Shown here piece after piece: positions 17,019 through 27,148 of a stretch of 64,000 nt of DNA. Source of the DNA: Nitrospira sp. CR1.1. Its GTDB lineage: Bacteria > Nitrospirota > Nitrospiria > Nitrospirales > Nitrospiraceae. The position numbers were made by a program, and so were the translations under genes. Location of the stretch: positions 53,796 to 117,795 of the forward strand of contig WIAF01000012.1 of the NCBI GenBank assembly GCA_014055465.1, read 5' to 3'. Position 1 is the stretch's first letter; each line of letters begins with the position of its first letter. Under the pieces are notes generated by a model. It was not told where the DNA came from, did not search any database, and saw only the letters and a list, made by a program, of their open reading frames with translations.

Positions 17019-17783
17019 TCAGGCTGCGGAACGATCGGAAGGATGAACCGAGGAAGCCCTCGAGGCTGAACGAAGGGAGATCAACTGGCGTCTGTCGTCG
17101 ATAAAGCGAATGCTGACCGTCGCGCCGGATCGTGCGAGATACGACGAAATTCCATAAATGAACAAAGCAATACCGCTCATCTCCAGGGTTTCTTCTACGC
17201 CGACCATTAAGCCGTATGGCAGATCCGTCCATGTGTGGGTGAGATAGTGATACCGAGATTCGAGCATTTCCACGCCCAGCGCCCCGGTGACATACAGACT
17301 CCCGGCCAGCACAAACACCCATCGTGTCGCAGCCGGTAATCGTGTCAGGAATCCCAGGTATAAAACGCCGAGTAGTCCGACAAAGCCGCCTCCCACGAGG
17401 ATCCATGAGTAGAAGAAGACCCCTGTAGGACGCAGCCCATCGAACACCCTTATCATTTCGTGGATCTGCGCGGCCTCATCCAGGGAGAGATAATAAAATA
17501 TCAGGGCAAGACCCGCCCAGTGGCGCGCATTGACTCCCCCGGCTTGGCGCTCACCAGCCGCGACAACGGTGAGCAGCAGCGCACTGAACAGCAGGGCGAC
17601 GGCCGAATACCAGGCCGGGATATTGGCTTCGTTCACCAAATTGAATTGCCGCTCCAGTCCCCATTGATGCGTGTAGCCCGCCACATGATTCAGGTATTGG
17701 CTGACAAAGTGAGCGGTCGAGAAAAAGGTGATCGTGACAGCTAAATATTTGACCAGGACAACCGGCTTGACAATCAGCGTCAT
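17019..17783 (-). CDS. Hypothetical multi-pass membrane protein
   Basis: 254 residues with about six membrane spans (about 8-26, 58-76, 88-104, 124-145, 153-174, 194-212). Conserved-looking polar residues sit in or near the spans: SLDEAAQIHEM between spans 3 and 4 and EMLESRYHYLTHTWTD between 5 and 6. The C-terminus is a basic cytoplasmic tail. No named family recognised. It follows the second pseudouridine synthase on the same strand with a 90-base gap. Confidence 0.75.
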   Translation of the reverse strand: MTLIVKPVVLVKYLAVTITFFSTAHFVSQYLNHVAGYTHQWGLERQFNLVNEANIPAWYSAVALLFSALLLTVVAAGERQAGGVNARHWAGLALIFYYLSLDEAAQIHEMIRVFDGLRPTGVFFYSWILVGGGFVGLLGVLYLGFLTRLPAATRWVFVLAGSLYVTGALGVEMLESRYHYLTHTWTDLPYGLMVGVEETLEMSGIALFIYGISSYLARSGATVSIRFIDDRRQLISLRSASRASSVHPSDRSAA

Positions 17784-17873
17784 GACGCCTCCTCCGACGA
17801 CATGCGCACCTGTGCACCATCGGCACGAGTGCCTGCTCGCAGTATACCAATCGCTACGGGATAGCCAAGAAAT

Positions 17874-18806
17874 TCAAGGAATGCATGCCGCCTCCAGACG
17901 AAGCGCCTGGTGGAGCGCGTGGAAATCTGGTGGCGCGGAGGCCGAAAACTCGCAGTAGGTTTCTGTGACGGGATGCGTAAACCCCAGCGTACGCGCATGC
18001 AGCATGACCCGGTGAATGACTTGCCCCTTGATCGCACTGACTCGCTCGCCCCCATAGGCTCTGTCGCCCAGGATCGGATGGCCGATTGTGTGAAGATGTG
18101 TCCGTATCTGGTGCGTACGGCCCGTGTGAGGACTGAGCACGATGCGTGCCGCCGCTTCCCCGAAGGCTTCTTCGACTCGATAGTCCGTGACCGCAGGCTT
18201 CGGGTGAGCCGTCCGGGTTGACGTGCGTTTGGGGTTGTTCCGATCCGGGCCAAGCGCAGCATCGATCCGGCCTTCCGATTGAACCGGCACGCCCGCGACA
18301 AGCGCTTCATAGTGACGGGTCATGGAATGACGTTCGAACTGCACCGATAGTTTTCGATGGGCCTCCTCCGTTTTGGCCACCACCATCACCCCAGACGTGT
18401 CTTTGTCTAAACGATGCACCACGCCCGGCGTCACCGCCTCGCCTGAATGCGCGCAATAGTTCAGCAACGCATTCAAGAGCGTATTGGACCAATGTCCCGG
18501 TGACGGATGAACCACAATCCCGGCGGGCTTATTCAACACCAGGCATGCATGATCCTCGAACAGGATCTCCAATGGTCTCGTCTCTCCATCGATTTTCAAC
18601 GGCATCGCCTGCGGAGCATCAATGGCAATCATATCTCCCGCTTTGATCCGCTGACTCGACTTGGCGATGTGACCATTGACCCGCACCCAGCCCGCGGTAA
18701 TCATCCGCTGTAAGGCCGCGCGCGAGAGCTTCGGCTCGCGGTGCACGAGGAATATGTCCAACCGTTTGGGCTGCTCCCCGGCAGAGATGACAAATGCCGT
18801 TTGCAT
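17874..18806 (-). CDS. RluA-family pseudouridine synthase (copy 2)
   Basis: 310 residues: S4 domain (KRLDIFLVHREPKLSRAALQR) and catalytic domain with GVVHRLDKDTSGVMVVAK and SPHTGRTHQIRTHL motifs, both intact. In the catalytic core it is about half identical by eye to the copy at 15.1-16.1 kb, so the two are paralogues performing different rRNA modifications or a recent pair. The ATG at 18806 begins MQTAFVISAGEQ, matching the usual RluD length. Confidence 0.9.
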   Translation of the reverse strand: MQTAFVISAGEQPKRLDIFLVHREPKLSRAALQRMITAGWVRVNGHIAKSSQRIKAGDMIAIDAPQAMPLKIDGETRPLEILFEDHACLVLNKPAGIVVHPSPGHWSNTLLNALLNYCAHSGEAVTPGVVHRLDKDTSGVMVVAKTEEAHRKLSVQFERHSMTRHYEALVAGVPVQSEGRIDAALGPDRNNPKRTSTRTAHPKPAVTDYRVEEAFGEAAARIVLSPHTGRTHQIRTHLHTIGHPILGDRAYGGERVSAIKGQVIHRVMLHARTLGFTHPVTETYCEFSASAPPDFHALHQALRLEAACIP

Positions 18807-18863
18807 CGCGCTGTTACGCTACGGCAGCGCGTCGTCCGAATGCAATCATAGAAGGCCGACCGA

Positions 18864-18892
18864 TTGCCTCTCGATGACAATCGGCCTATGCT
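18864..18892 (+). promoter_or_regulatory. Putative promoter with overlapping inverted repeat (operator-like)
   Basis: TTGCCT (18864-18869) and TATGCT (18887-18892) with 17-base spacing point at the haem-protein gene at 18937. An inverted repeat, CCGATTG at 18860-18866 and CAATCGG at 18878-18884, covers the -35 element and spacer, so a bound repressor would block RNA polymerase. Confidence 0.35.
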
Positions 18893-18936
18893 GAACGTTG
18901 CGAGGCCGGTTCGACTTGTGAGAAGGAGGGTGGACC

Positions 18937-19515
18937 ATGAGAGGGAAACTCGCGTTCGTCGTCACGTGCCTGATCCTGGTGAGCGGATTCGCGAAGACAG
19001 GACTAGCAGCAGACTTGCCGGGAATTCCTCCCGAAGTAGTCGCTGACTACCTGCATGCAGTGATTGAAGCGGACCGAACGTTTTATACCATCCATGTTGT
19101 CGAGCGAATGAAGAAACAGGGCGGTACACCCGCATCGGAAACCTGGCGGAAGGACAAGACCACGTTGCCGCTGCCGGCCCAATTTCTTCGGGAGGCCGGT
19201 GAATTGGCGACCTTGACCGGGACCAGGGTGCGCTACCGCCTCATGAGCTTGTGGCCAATCAACCCCCAGAACGCACCGGCGAGCAACTCGGAGCGAAACG
19301 GGATGGAAGCCGTGCGACTCCACCCCGAACGACCTGTTTCCGGCACCGTCACCATCGGCAGTCAGCCGTATTTCCAAGCCGTCTACGCCGACCGCGCCGT
19401 AACACAGGCCTGCATCGCTTGCCACAATGCGCACCCGCAGAGCCCGAAACACGATTTCAAGATTGATGATGTCATGGGCGCGCTGGTAATAGAAATTCCC
19501 CTGAGCAAGGAGTAG
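18937..19515 (+). CDS. Exported c-type haem protein, DUF3365/Tll0287-like (copy 1)
   Basis: 192 residues. Signal peptide 1-24 ending in GLAAD; a strong GGAGG precedes the ATG. The mature domain has a single haem-attachment motif CIACH at 159-163 followed by NAHPQSPK, and fits DUF3365, periplasmic haem domains also found as sensor input modules. No output domain is attached, so it may be a soluble electron carrier or redox/gas sensor. A close paralogue (same order of motifs, VIEADR, YRLMSLWPIN, YFQAVYAD, CxxCHNAHP) lies at 23.4 kb on the other side of the Anbu operon. Confidence 0.85.
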   Translation: MRGKLAFVVTCLILVSGFAKTGLAADLPGIPPEVVADYLHAVIEADRTFYTIHVVERMKKQGGTPASETWRKDKTTLPLPAQFLREAGELATLTGTRVRYRLMSLWPINPQNAPASNSERNGMEAVRLHPERPVSGTVTIGSQPYFQAVYADRAVTQACIACHNAHPQSPKHDFKIDDVMGALVIEIPLSKE

Positions 19516-19602
19516 GCTCGGACGGCAGCGTCGATACCCCGCCGGGAAGCGGCGCTCCGTGTCGAGCCGCCCGAAGAACGACGGAAAGCCGTGAGATCTC
19601 AC

Positions 19603-21027
19603 ATGAAGTTTTCCACCTACGACCCAGGCGAGTTCTACGACGAATTGTTCGAAGGAATCGGCCGCCCCCGACGGGGAAGCGCGTTACTGCTGCGGAAGTT
19701 TGCGTCGCTCCCCGATGGAGCGCTGAGAAAGCGCCAGCAAGCCGCGGAACGCGTCATCCTGAATATGGGCATGACGTTCGGCGTGTACGGCAGCGACGAG
19801 GGGCACGAGCAGATCTTTCCCTTCGACATCGTACCCCGAATTGTGGAGGCGCCGGATTGGGCGCTCATCGACACCGGCCTTCGCCAACGCCTGCGCGCAC
19901 TGAACCTGTTTATTGATGATGTGTATCACGAGCAGAAGATCCTCAAAGATAACGTCATCCCGAGCGAACTGATCTATTCCAGCAAAGGGTTTCTGAAAGC
20001 CTGCTGGGGCCTCAATCCCCCTCGCGGCATCTGGTGTCACATCGCCGGGATCGACCTGGTGCGCATCAGCGACGGCCGGTATTACGTCCTTGAGGACAAT
20101 ATGCGCTGCCCGTCCGGAGTGGCCTATGTGCTGGAAGCCCGGCAGGTGATGAAACGAACATTTCCAGAGCTGTTTGAGACCTATCGCGTCAGACCGGTCG
20201 ACGAATACCCAAGCCGCCTGCTGGAAACCCTCCGCTCCCTGTCGGACCTTCCCGATCCCACGATCGTCATTCTCACGCCCGGCAGCTATAATTCCGCCTA
20301 CTACGAACACTCTCTTCTGGCTCAGAAAATGGGGCTCGAACTGGTGGAAGCCGGTGACCTGACCGTCATCGACGGCTCGGTCCACATGCTCACCACGAAG
20401 GGCTCCCAACGAGTGGACGTGATCTATCGGCGAATCAATGACGAATATTTGGATCCACTGGTGTTCCGTTCCGATTCTCTGCTGGGCATTCCCGGAGTCA
20501 TGGAGGCGTATAAGAACGGCCGTGTCGCAATCGCCAATGCGCCCGGCACCGGCATCGCCGATGATAAGGCGATCTATGCCTACGTTCCCAAGATCATCAA
20601 CTATTACTTGGCGGAGGAACCAATTCTCCCCAACGTGCCCACCTATGTCTGCTGGGAACGTCGAGACCGAGACTATACGCTGGAACATCTCGATCAGTTG
20701 GTGGTCAAAGCGACAAACGAAGCCGGTGGATACGGCATGATGATCGGACCACGAGCTTCTCAACAAGAGCGAGAGGACTGCGCCCGTCGCATCCAGGCCG
20801 ACCCTCGCAACTACATCGCCCAGCCCACCCTCGCGCTCTCTCGATCGCCTACTTTGGTGGAAGACCATATCGAGGGGCGACATGTCGATCTGCGCCCCTA
20901 CGTCCTGCAAGGGAAAGGGCTCTATGTGTTGCCTGGCGGCATGACTCGCGTGGCTTTGAGAAAAGGGTCGCTGGTCGTCAATTCGTCCCAGGGTGGCGGC
21001 AACAAAGATACGTGGGTGTTGTCATGA
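19603..21027 (+). CDS. Circularly permuted ATP-grasp protein (DUF404/DUF407)
   Basis: 474 residues from ATG 19603 (GTG 19591 is an alternative). N-terminal YDPGEFYDELFEGIGRPR, FPFDIVPRIV, PPRGIWCHIAGIDLVR, YYVLEDNMRCPSGVAYVLEAR and NAPGTGIADDKAIYAYVPKII match the COG2308 family of permuted ATP-grasp enzymes, thought to form amide bonds on unknown peptides. First gene of the Anbu operon: an alpha-E protein follows after 73 bases, then the Anbu protease. In other bacteria the three co-occur with a transglutaminase-like protease that is absent here. Confidence 0.92.
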   Translation: MKFSTYDPGEFYDELFEGIGRPRRGSALLLRKFASLPDGALRKRQQAAERVILNMGMTFGVYGSDEGHEQIFPFDIVPRIVEAPDWALIDTGLRQRLRALNLFIDDVYHEQKILKDNVIPSELIYSSKGFLKACWGLNPPRGIWCHIAGIDLVRISDGRYYVLEDNMRCPSGVAYVLEARQVMKRTFPELFETYRVRPVDEYPSRLLETLRSLSDLPDPTIVILTPGSYNSAYYEHSLLAQKMGLELVEAGDLTVIDGSVHMLTTKGSQRVDVIYRRINDEYLDPLVFRSDSLLGIPGVMEAYKNGRVAIANAPGTGIADDKAIYAYVPKIINYYLAEEPILPNVPTYVCWERRDRDYTLEHLDQLVVKATNEAGGYGMMIGPRASQQEREDCARRIQADPRNYIAQPTLALSRSPTLVEDHIEGRHVDLRPYVLQGKGLYVLPGGMTRVALRKGSLVVNSSQGGGNKDTWVLS

Positions 21028-21100
21028 GTCTTGCGCGCACACGAGCTTCTTGTGAATCGGTGAGCCAACGACTCCTCACGCACCATGATCGGACCCGGCG

Positions 21101-22081
21101 ATGCTGAGTCGAGTGGCCAGCTCCATCTATTGGGTCAACCGCTACATCGAACGTGCGGAAAACTATGCGCGGTTCATTGAGGTCAATCTGAATCTGTCCC
21201 TCGATCTTCCCCGCGACACGATCGAGCAATGGGAGCCGCTGGTCGCCACGACAGGCGATCATGAAATGTTTGTTGCGCGCTATGGAAAAGCGACGAAGGA
21301 GACCGTGCTGCATTTTCTTGTGGCGGATGCCGAGAACCCGAATTCTATCGTGTCCTGCCTCTTGTGCGCGCGGGAGAACGCACGCTCGGTCAAGGAGATC
21401 ATCTCCAGTGACATGTGGGAGCAGGTCAACCGCTTCTACCTGTTGGTCAGGGACGCCGTCACACGCGGGATGTCGCACCATGACCTCCACGCCTTTTTGG
21501 CCGACGTGAAATCCGCGAGTCATCTGCTGTGGGGTATCACCGATGCCACCATGTCCCATGGGGAGGGCTGGCACTTTGCGCGCCTCGGCCGCCTTCTTGA
21601 ACGAGCGGATAAAACTTCTCGCATTCTCGATGTCAAATATTTCATCCTCTTGCCGACCGCCGATGAGGTCGGCACGCCGTTCGACATCATCCAATGGTCG
21701 GACTTATTGAAATCCGCGAGCGCCTTGGAGATGTATTACAAACGCTATGGACGCATCGCTCCGGATGACGTGGCCGCGTTCCTCATCCTTGACCCCACGT
21801 TCCCCCGAGCCATCCGCTATTGCCTCATTAAAGCGGAAGACTCTCTGCACGCGATTAGCGGATCCGAACGAGGATCGTATCACAATGTGGCTGAAAAGCG
21901 ATTAGGACGCCTGCGCGCCGAACTCGACTTCGTCGACATTGAAGACTGCGTCACAAGGGGCCTGCATGAATTCGTGGACCACTTTCAAGCACGGCTCAAT
22001 CAAGTAGGCGAGGCTATTTCTGAAACGTTCTTTGCGCCTCGCCGAGTTCAACACATAAGGTCCGTCACGGAGGAACAATGA
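21101..22081 (+). CDS. Alpha-E domain protein (DUF403)
   Basis: 326 residues, all helical, no membrane span. MLSRVASSIYWVNRYIERAENYARFIEVN is the family signature at the N-terminus; LLCARENARSVKEIIS and GEGWHFARLGRLLERADKTSRILDVKYF are further conserved blocks. Function unknown; it is always found beside the permuted ATP-grasp protein and is thought to work with it. Its TGA stop overlaps the Anbu ATG (ATGA at 22078-22081), giving translational coupling. Confidence 0.92.
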   Translation: MLSRVASSIYWVNRYIERAENYARFIEVNLNLSLDLPRDTIEQWEPLVATTGDHEMFVARYGKATKETVLHFLVADAENPNSIVSCLLCARENARSVKEIISSDMWEQVNRFYLLVRDAVTRGMSHHDLHAFLADVKSASHLLWGITDATMSHGEGWHFARLGRLLERADKTSRILDVKYFILLPTADEVGTPFDIIQWSDLLKSASALEMYYKRYGRIAPDDVAAFLILDPTFPRAIRYCLIKAEDSLHAISGSERGSYHNVAEKRLGRLRAELDFVDIEDCVTRGLHEFVDHFQARLNQVGEAISETFFAPRRVQHIRSVTEEQ

Positions 22082-22848
22082 CGTTTTGCTTGGGGATGAA
22101 GGTGGAGGAGGGGTTGGTCGGGATTGCCGACACCCGGGTGACGACAGGGGCGGAATGCATCACTGCGGGAAAGGTATCCATCCATCAACATGGCCGCCAC
22201 TCGATGTTTCTCATGACATCGGGGTTACGATCGGTTCGAGACAAAGCCGTCACCTATTTTGATGAGGCCATCAGCGAAAGCGACCAAACGTTCGATAAAC
22301 TGTTCAAAGCGGTCAACGTGTTTGCCGCACAGATCCGCCGTGTGGCCGAAGAAGATAAACACGCGTTGCAGAATGCCGGACTGACGTTCAATCTCCACGC
22401 CCTCGTGGGCGGACAACTGGAAAACGACCTCGCGCACAAACTCTACTTGATCTACCCCCAGGGCAATTGGGTTGAAGTCAGTGAAGGCACCCCCTACTGT
22501 ATCATCGGCGAATCCGGCTACGGGAAGCCGCTCCTGGATCGGGTGCTTCGGTACAACTCCAGCTTGGATCTCGCACTGAAGGTCGGCTTCCTCGCCTTTG
22601 ATGCTACACGCACGAGTTCCACCAGCGTCGAATATCCGCTCGATGTCGTGCTGTACCGGCACGATACGTTCGACATTTTCGAACACCGCTTTCACAAAGA
22701 AGATCTTGCTGAGATTTCTTCCTGGTGGCAATCGCGCATTGCCGATTCGGTGGAAAAGCTTCCCGCCTCGTGGGTCGATCGTTTGTTGGAGTCTGTGCCG
22801 AAAGGCACCCGCTCATCTCCTCACGAGCACGGCAATCCAGCATCATAA
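22078..22848 (+). CDS. anbu: Anbu, proteasome-related N-terminal nucleophile peptidase
   Basis: 256 residues, proteasome beta/HslV superfamily, Anbu branch (COG3484). After Met removal Thr2 (MTFCLGMK) is the candidate nucleophile; ADTRVTTG supplies the conserved Asp/Arg and AGKVSIH the catalytic Lys. Further family blocks are LVGGQLENDLAHKLYLIYPQGNW and IGESGYGKPLLDRVL. In other species Anbu forms open helical or ring-like assemblies without an ATPase cap. Operon with the ATP-grasp and alpha-E genes suggests processing or turnover of an ATP-grasp-made peptide. A C-terminal extension after residue 240 is short and polar. Confidence 0.93.
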   Translation: MTFCLGMKVEEGLVGIADTRVTTGAECITAGKVSIHQHGRHSMFLMTSGLRSVRDKAVTYFDEAISESDQTFDKLFKAVNVFAAQIRRVAEEDKHALQNAGLTFNLHALVGGQLENDLAHKLYLIYPQGNWVEVSEGTPYCIIGESGYGKPLLDRVLRYNSSLDLALKVGFLAFDATRTSSTSVEYPLDVVLYRHDTFDIFEHRFHKEDLAEISSWWQSRIADSVEKLPASWVDRLLESVPKGTRSSPHEHGNPAS

Positions 22849-23412
22849 ATCTGGCTCACGATTCTAGGCTAGCCCGGCCACCGGCCGACTATCTGTGTCC
22901 CGATGGCACGTCGCGCTCACCCACGCCACTCGCCCAGGTTACCCTGCTCTCGTGCGCACCGAAGTCGCGCTTCACATCACGCCCCCAGTCATTGGGGTCT
23001 ATGCGACAGGATGACGGAGAATGAGATGGACCTTTTTCCCCCAAATTGTGTCGCGCCCTCGTCAGAAGATGATTAGACAGCGCATGGATCGAAGCGTACT
23101 ATGATGAGTGACCGCATGATCTGATGGGCACGCTGGCTCGTACAGGTAGGGGACTGGGACGATGTCTTCGGTACCTTCCCACGACCGGTTCCTCCTCCAG
23201 GAGGCTACGCGTGGCACCGCTCTGCTGATCCCGACACGCACGGCTGTTCACCTTCTCGTCGCATCACCTTCCACTCGCCGATTTGACATTTCATTCGGGA
23301 AGTTCACTCTCGCCCAAAAGACTCGCCGTCCAATCCTTCACACACGTCATCCACTCGCCGGGTGTGATCTGCTCATGCCGGCACATCCGCGCGCACAACC
23401 AAGGAGGTTTCT
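22849..23412. other. Intergenic region upstream of the second haem protein
   Basis: About 560 bases. TTGACA at 23283-23288 is a perfect -35 element but no good -10 stands at the right distance. An 84-codon frame at 23162-23416 overlaps the haem gene start and has no family support. Nothing else recognised. Confidence 0.4.
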
Positions 23413-24009
23413 ATGACATCCTCCAACACACTGCTGCGTGCCGCGACCCTGATGGGATTCGCATTAGGAAGCGCGACGCTGTTGTGGCCAACTCACGCTA
23501 TACCTGAGAACGCACCGATCAGCCTCCCGATTGAGACGGTGGCCAATTACATCCACGCCGTGATTGAAGCAGACCGGGATGTGTATACCAGGCATGTCGT
23601 CGAGCGCTTGCAGACCAAGGGTGTGGTCGTAGCATCGGAGAACTGGGAGCAGAAGAATACCTTGCCGCTACCGGCTCAGTTCCTGATGGAGTCGGGACGG
23701 TACATCGCCAAGAAGGGCCTGGGCATCCAGTATCGACTGATCAGTCTGTGGCCGATCAACAAGCGCAATGTGGCGGCGAACGAACTGGAGAAGGCCGGGC
23801 TCGGAACCATCTTGACGCAACCGAATCGACCTCACACCGGCTTTATGAAGATCGGGGAGACCCGCTATTTTCAAGCGGTGTATGCCGATCTCGCAGCCAC
23901 CCAAGCCTGCCTCGGTTGCCACAACGCGCATCCCGACAGCCCCAAACGTGACTTCAAGCTCAACGACGTGATGGGTGCCATCGTGATTACGATCCCGGTC
24001 GGCCCATAA
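23413..24009 (+). CDS. Exported c-type haem protein, DUF3365/Tll0287-like (copy 2)
   Basis: 198 residues. AAGGAGG precedes the ATG. Signal peptide to about residue 30; haem motif CLGCH at 166-170 followed by NAHPDSPKRDFKLNDVMGA. It aligns without large gaps with the protein at 18.9 kb, more than half of the positions identical by eye, including HVVERL, SLWPIN and RYFQAVYAD. Like its paralogue it has no attached output domain. Together they bracket the Anbu operon. Confidence 0.85.
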   Translation: MTSSNTLLRAATLMGFALGSATLLWPTHAIPENAPISLPIETVANYIHAVIEADRDVYTRHVVERLQTKGVVVASENWEQKNTLPLPAQFLMESGRYIAKKGLGIQYRLISLWPINKRNVAANELEKAGLGTILTQPNRPHTGFMKIGETRYFQAVYADLAATQACLGCHNAHPDSPKRDFKLNDVMGAIVITIPVGP

Positions 24010-24051
24010 ACATAGCGGCCGCGTATGCAGACAGTGGCGTCAGATCGGTTA

Positions 24052-24079
24052 CCGGCAGGACGGACCAGAGTCCTGCCGG
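24052..24079. terminator. Perfect 10-bp hairpin between convergent genes
   Basis: CCGGCAGGAC (24052-24061) and GTCCTGCCGG (24070-24079) are exact reverse complements around an 8-base loop. No T-run follows on either strand, so it is a non-canonical terminator candidate shared by the haem-protein gene and the minus-strand lipoprotein gene. Confidence 0.45.
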
Positions 24080-24141
24080 GGAGAACAGAACTGGTCCTGC
24101 CCCTAGAATCGTGTCGAGTCGGTCTCAGGGATGGGGACGAA

Positions 24142-25152
24142 TCACGGAGTTGGTGTGCTGCGAATTTCACGACGCTTCAATCGATCAACCTCAGAAGCCT
24201 GGTCTGCCAGTTGCTGCTTCAGTCTTTCGATCTCTTCGCGAAGTCGAAGAATGATCTGGTCTGACTCCACCTGCACGGAGTTGGATGATCCCGACCGAGC
24301 TGCATCAGGTTCAGGTCCCGTGGCGAACACATGCGATCCGCGGACAGGAACAGGAGCCGTCGCCGATCCCGTGCGCTGGAGAGAGAAAAGAAAGGCACCA
24401 TGATCGAGGATCAGTTCGCTGGCGGACGCTTGATGCCCCCCTGACCAGTTGGCTTTCGTCGTCAGGACAAATCGCCGGGGCTCAATTCCCAGAACGCCGC
24501 CGCTGCCATTAACTGAATGCAGGGGATTGTTCTGAATCTTCACCAGCTCCTTCGAATTCTTCTGGAGGAGGGTCCGATGATTCGCAACGACAATGTGGAG
24601 CCGATCGGCCGCCTGAAAGAGGCCGCCTGACGTCACGGTGCGATCTTCGGTATCGTTGTGCTTGATGATCGTGAAGGCCACCCATTCATGTGGTAAGGCC
24701 TGTTGGAACGCGGCTCTCATACCCGGCAAGATCTGCTGCAACTCTTCGACTGAAAAGACTTCGCGTACCGGCTTCGGCTCGTCCATCATGCCAACGCGCT
24801 GTTCGAGAAACAGCTTGCTGAGAATGGCAAACAGGTCCTGTTCGCTCCAGTGAGCTGGATGTTGGTACTGAACTGGGGGGCGCTCAGAAGGTTCAACAGA
24901 ATCTAACCGAACGAACCATGTCGCCTCAGCCTGAACCGGTCGATGCTGTATTAGTGGGGCGGCACAAGCCGATGCCAGGAGAAGAATGGTGAGTCCAATG
25001 CAGGAACGGAAGAGATTGGCACTGAATATTTTGGCGCCGGATGACCGGGCGCAAGGAAATACAGCGGCGGTAGGCCGAGAGATCAGACCTTTACGCGTGG
25101 CCGGCCTTTCGAGCACGATCAGCGATTTTCTTACGGAGACGAGCCTTTTCAA
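24142..25152 (-). CDS. Hypothetical lipoprotein
   Basis: A lipobox, LLLASAC, marks an export signal, but 50 residues precede it in the longest frame, so the true start is probably later; the listed start is TTG 25152, and GTG 25116 is another candidate. Both overlap the end of atpC, so translation may be coupled. The mature part has VEELQQILPGMRAAFQQALPHEWVAFTI and ends in a coiled coil (LRLREEIERLKQQLADQASE) with a basic tail. No known family; the location directly behind atpC suggests it shares the atp transcript. Confidence 0.7.
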   Translation of the reverse strand: MKRLVSVRKSLIVLERPATRKGLISRPTAAVFPCARSSGAKIFSANLFRSCIGLTILLLASACAAPLIQHRPVQAEATWFVRLDSVEPSERPPVQYQHPAHWSEQDLFAILSKLFLEQRVGMMDEPKPVREVFSVEELQQILPGMRAAFQQALPHEWVAFTIIKHNDTEDRTVTSGGLFQAADRLHIVVANHRTLLQKNSKELVKIQNNPLHSVNGSGGVLGIEPRRFVLTTKANWSGGHQASASELILDHGAFLFSLQRTGSATAPVPVRGSHVFATGPEPDAARSGSSNSVQVESDQIILRLREEIERLKQQLADQASEVDRLKRREIRSTPTP

Positions 25153-25513
25153 GGCTGATTTCCGCCTCTCTCACTTCTGACGGAAGACCGCCGGCCTGTA
25201 ACCGCTGTTCGGCTTTTTCCACGGCCTGTTGCGCCCGGCCAACATCGATATCTTCGGCCTTCTCAGCAATTTCCGCCATCACCGTGACCTTCACGGGCGT
25301 GACTTCGGCGTATCCCCACAAGATCGACATGTAATGCCAGATGTCATGCGATTTGTAGCGGAGCTCGCCGATACGCAGACTGGACAGTAGATGACAATGA
25401 CCCGGCAACACGCCAAACTCCCCTTCGCTACCAGGGGCGATGACCTCATCAACCTCCTGGCTCAGGAGCAATTTTTCCGGCGTCACGACCTCTAACAAAA
25501 TCTTACCGGCCAT
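25091..25513 (-). CDS. atpC: ATP synthase F1 epsilon subunit
   Basis: 140 residues. N-terminal beta sandwich (LEVVTPEKLLLSQEVDEVIAPGSEGEFGVLPGH is the family signature) and C-terminal helical hairpin (AQQAVEKAEQRLQAGG ... ISLEKARLRKKIADRA). It sits on the central stalk and couples or brakes rotation. Last gene of atpHAGDC. The gap to atpD is 124 bases, the longest within the cluster, and holds no ORF. Confidence 0.96.
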   Translation of the reverse strand: MAGKILLEVVTPEKLLLSQEVDEVIAPGSEGEFGVLPGHCHLLSSLRIGELRYKSHDIWHYMSILWGYAEVTPVKVTVMAEIAEKAEDIDVGRAQQAVEKAEQRLQAGGLPSEVREAEISLEKARLRKKIADRARKAGHA

Positions 25514-25637
25514 CTTCTCTTACTACTCCTTATCCCATCTGAGAGGGAATCGAAGTGTCCTCTCCTGCGCGCGTTCAACGAGGGTCTTCTGAGACCGCGC
25601 GTTGCGCGAGCAAAGAGGACGCTCGAGGCACTCTCCC

Positions 25638-27116
<1,479 letters not shown>

Positions 27117-27148
27117 TTACCGTCGTGCAGCATTCCTCAGTCAGGATT

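Noticed and set aside
23162..23416. 84-codon frame ending in the second haem-protein start
   Set aside because: No family similarity and overlap with a clear ribosome binding site and start of the haem gene.
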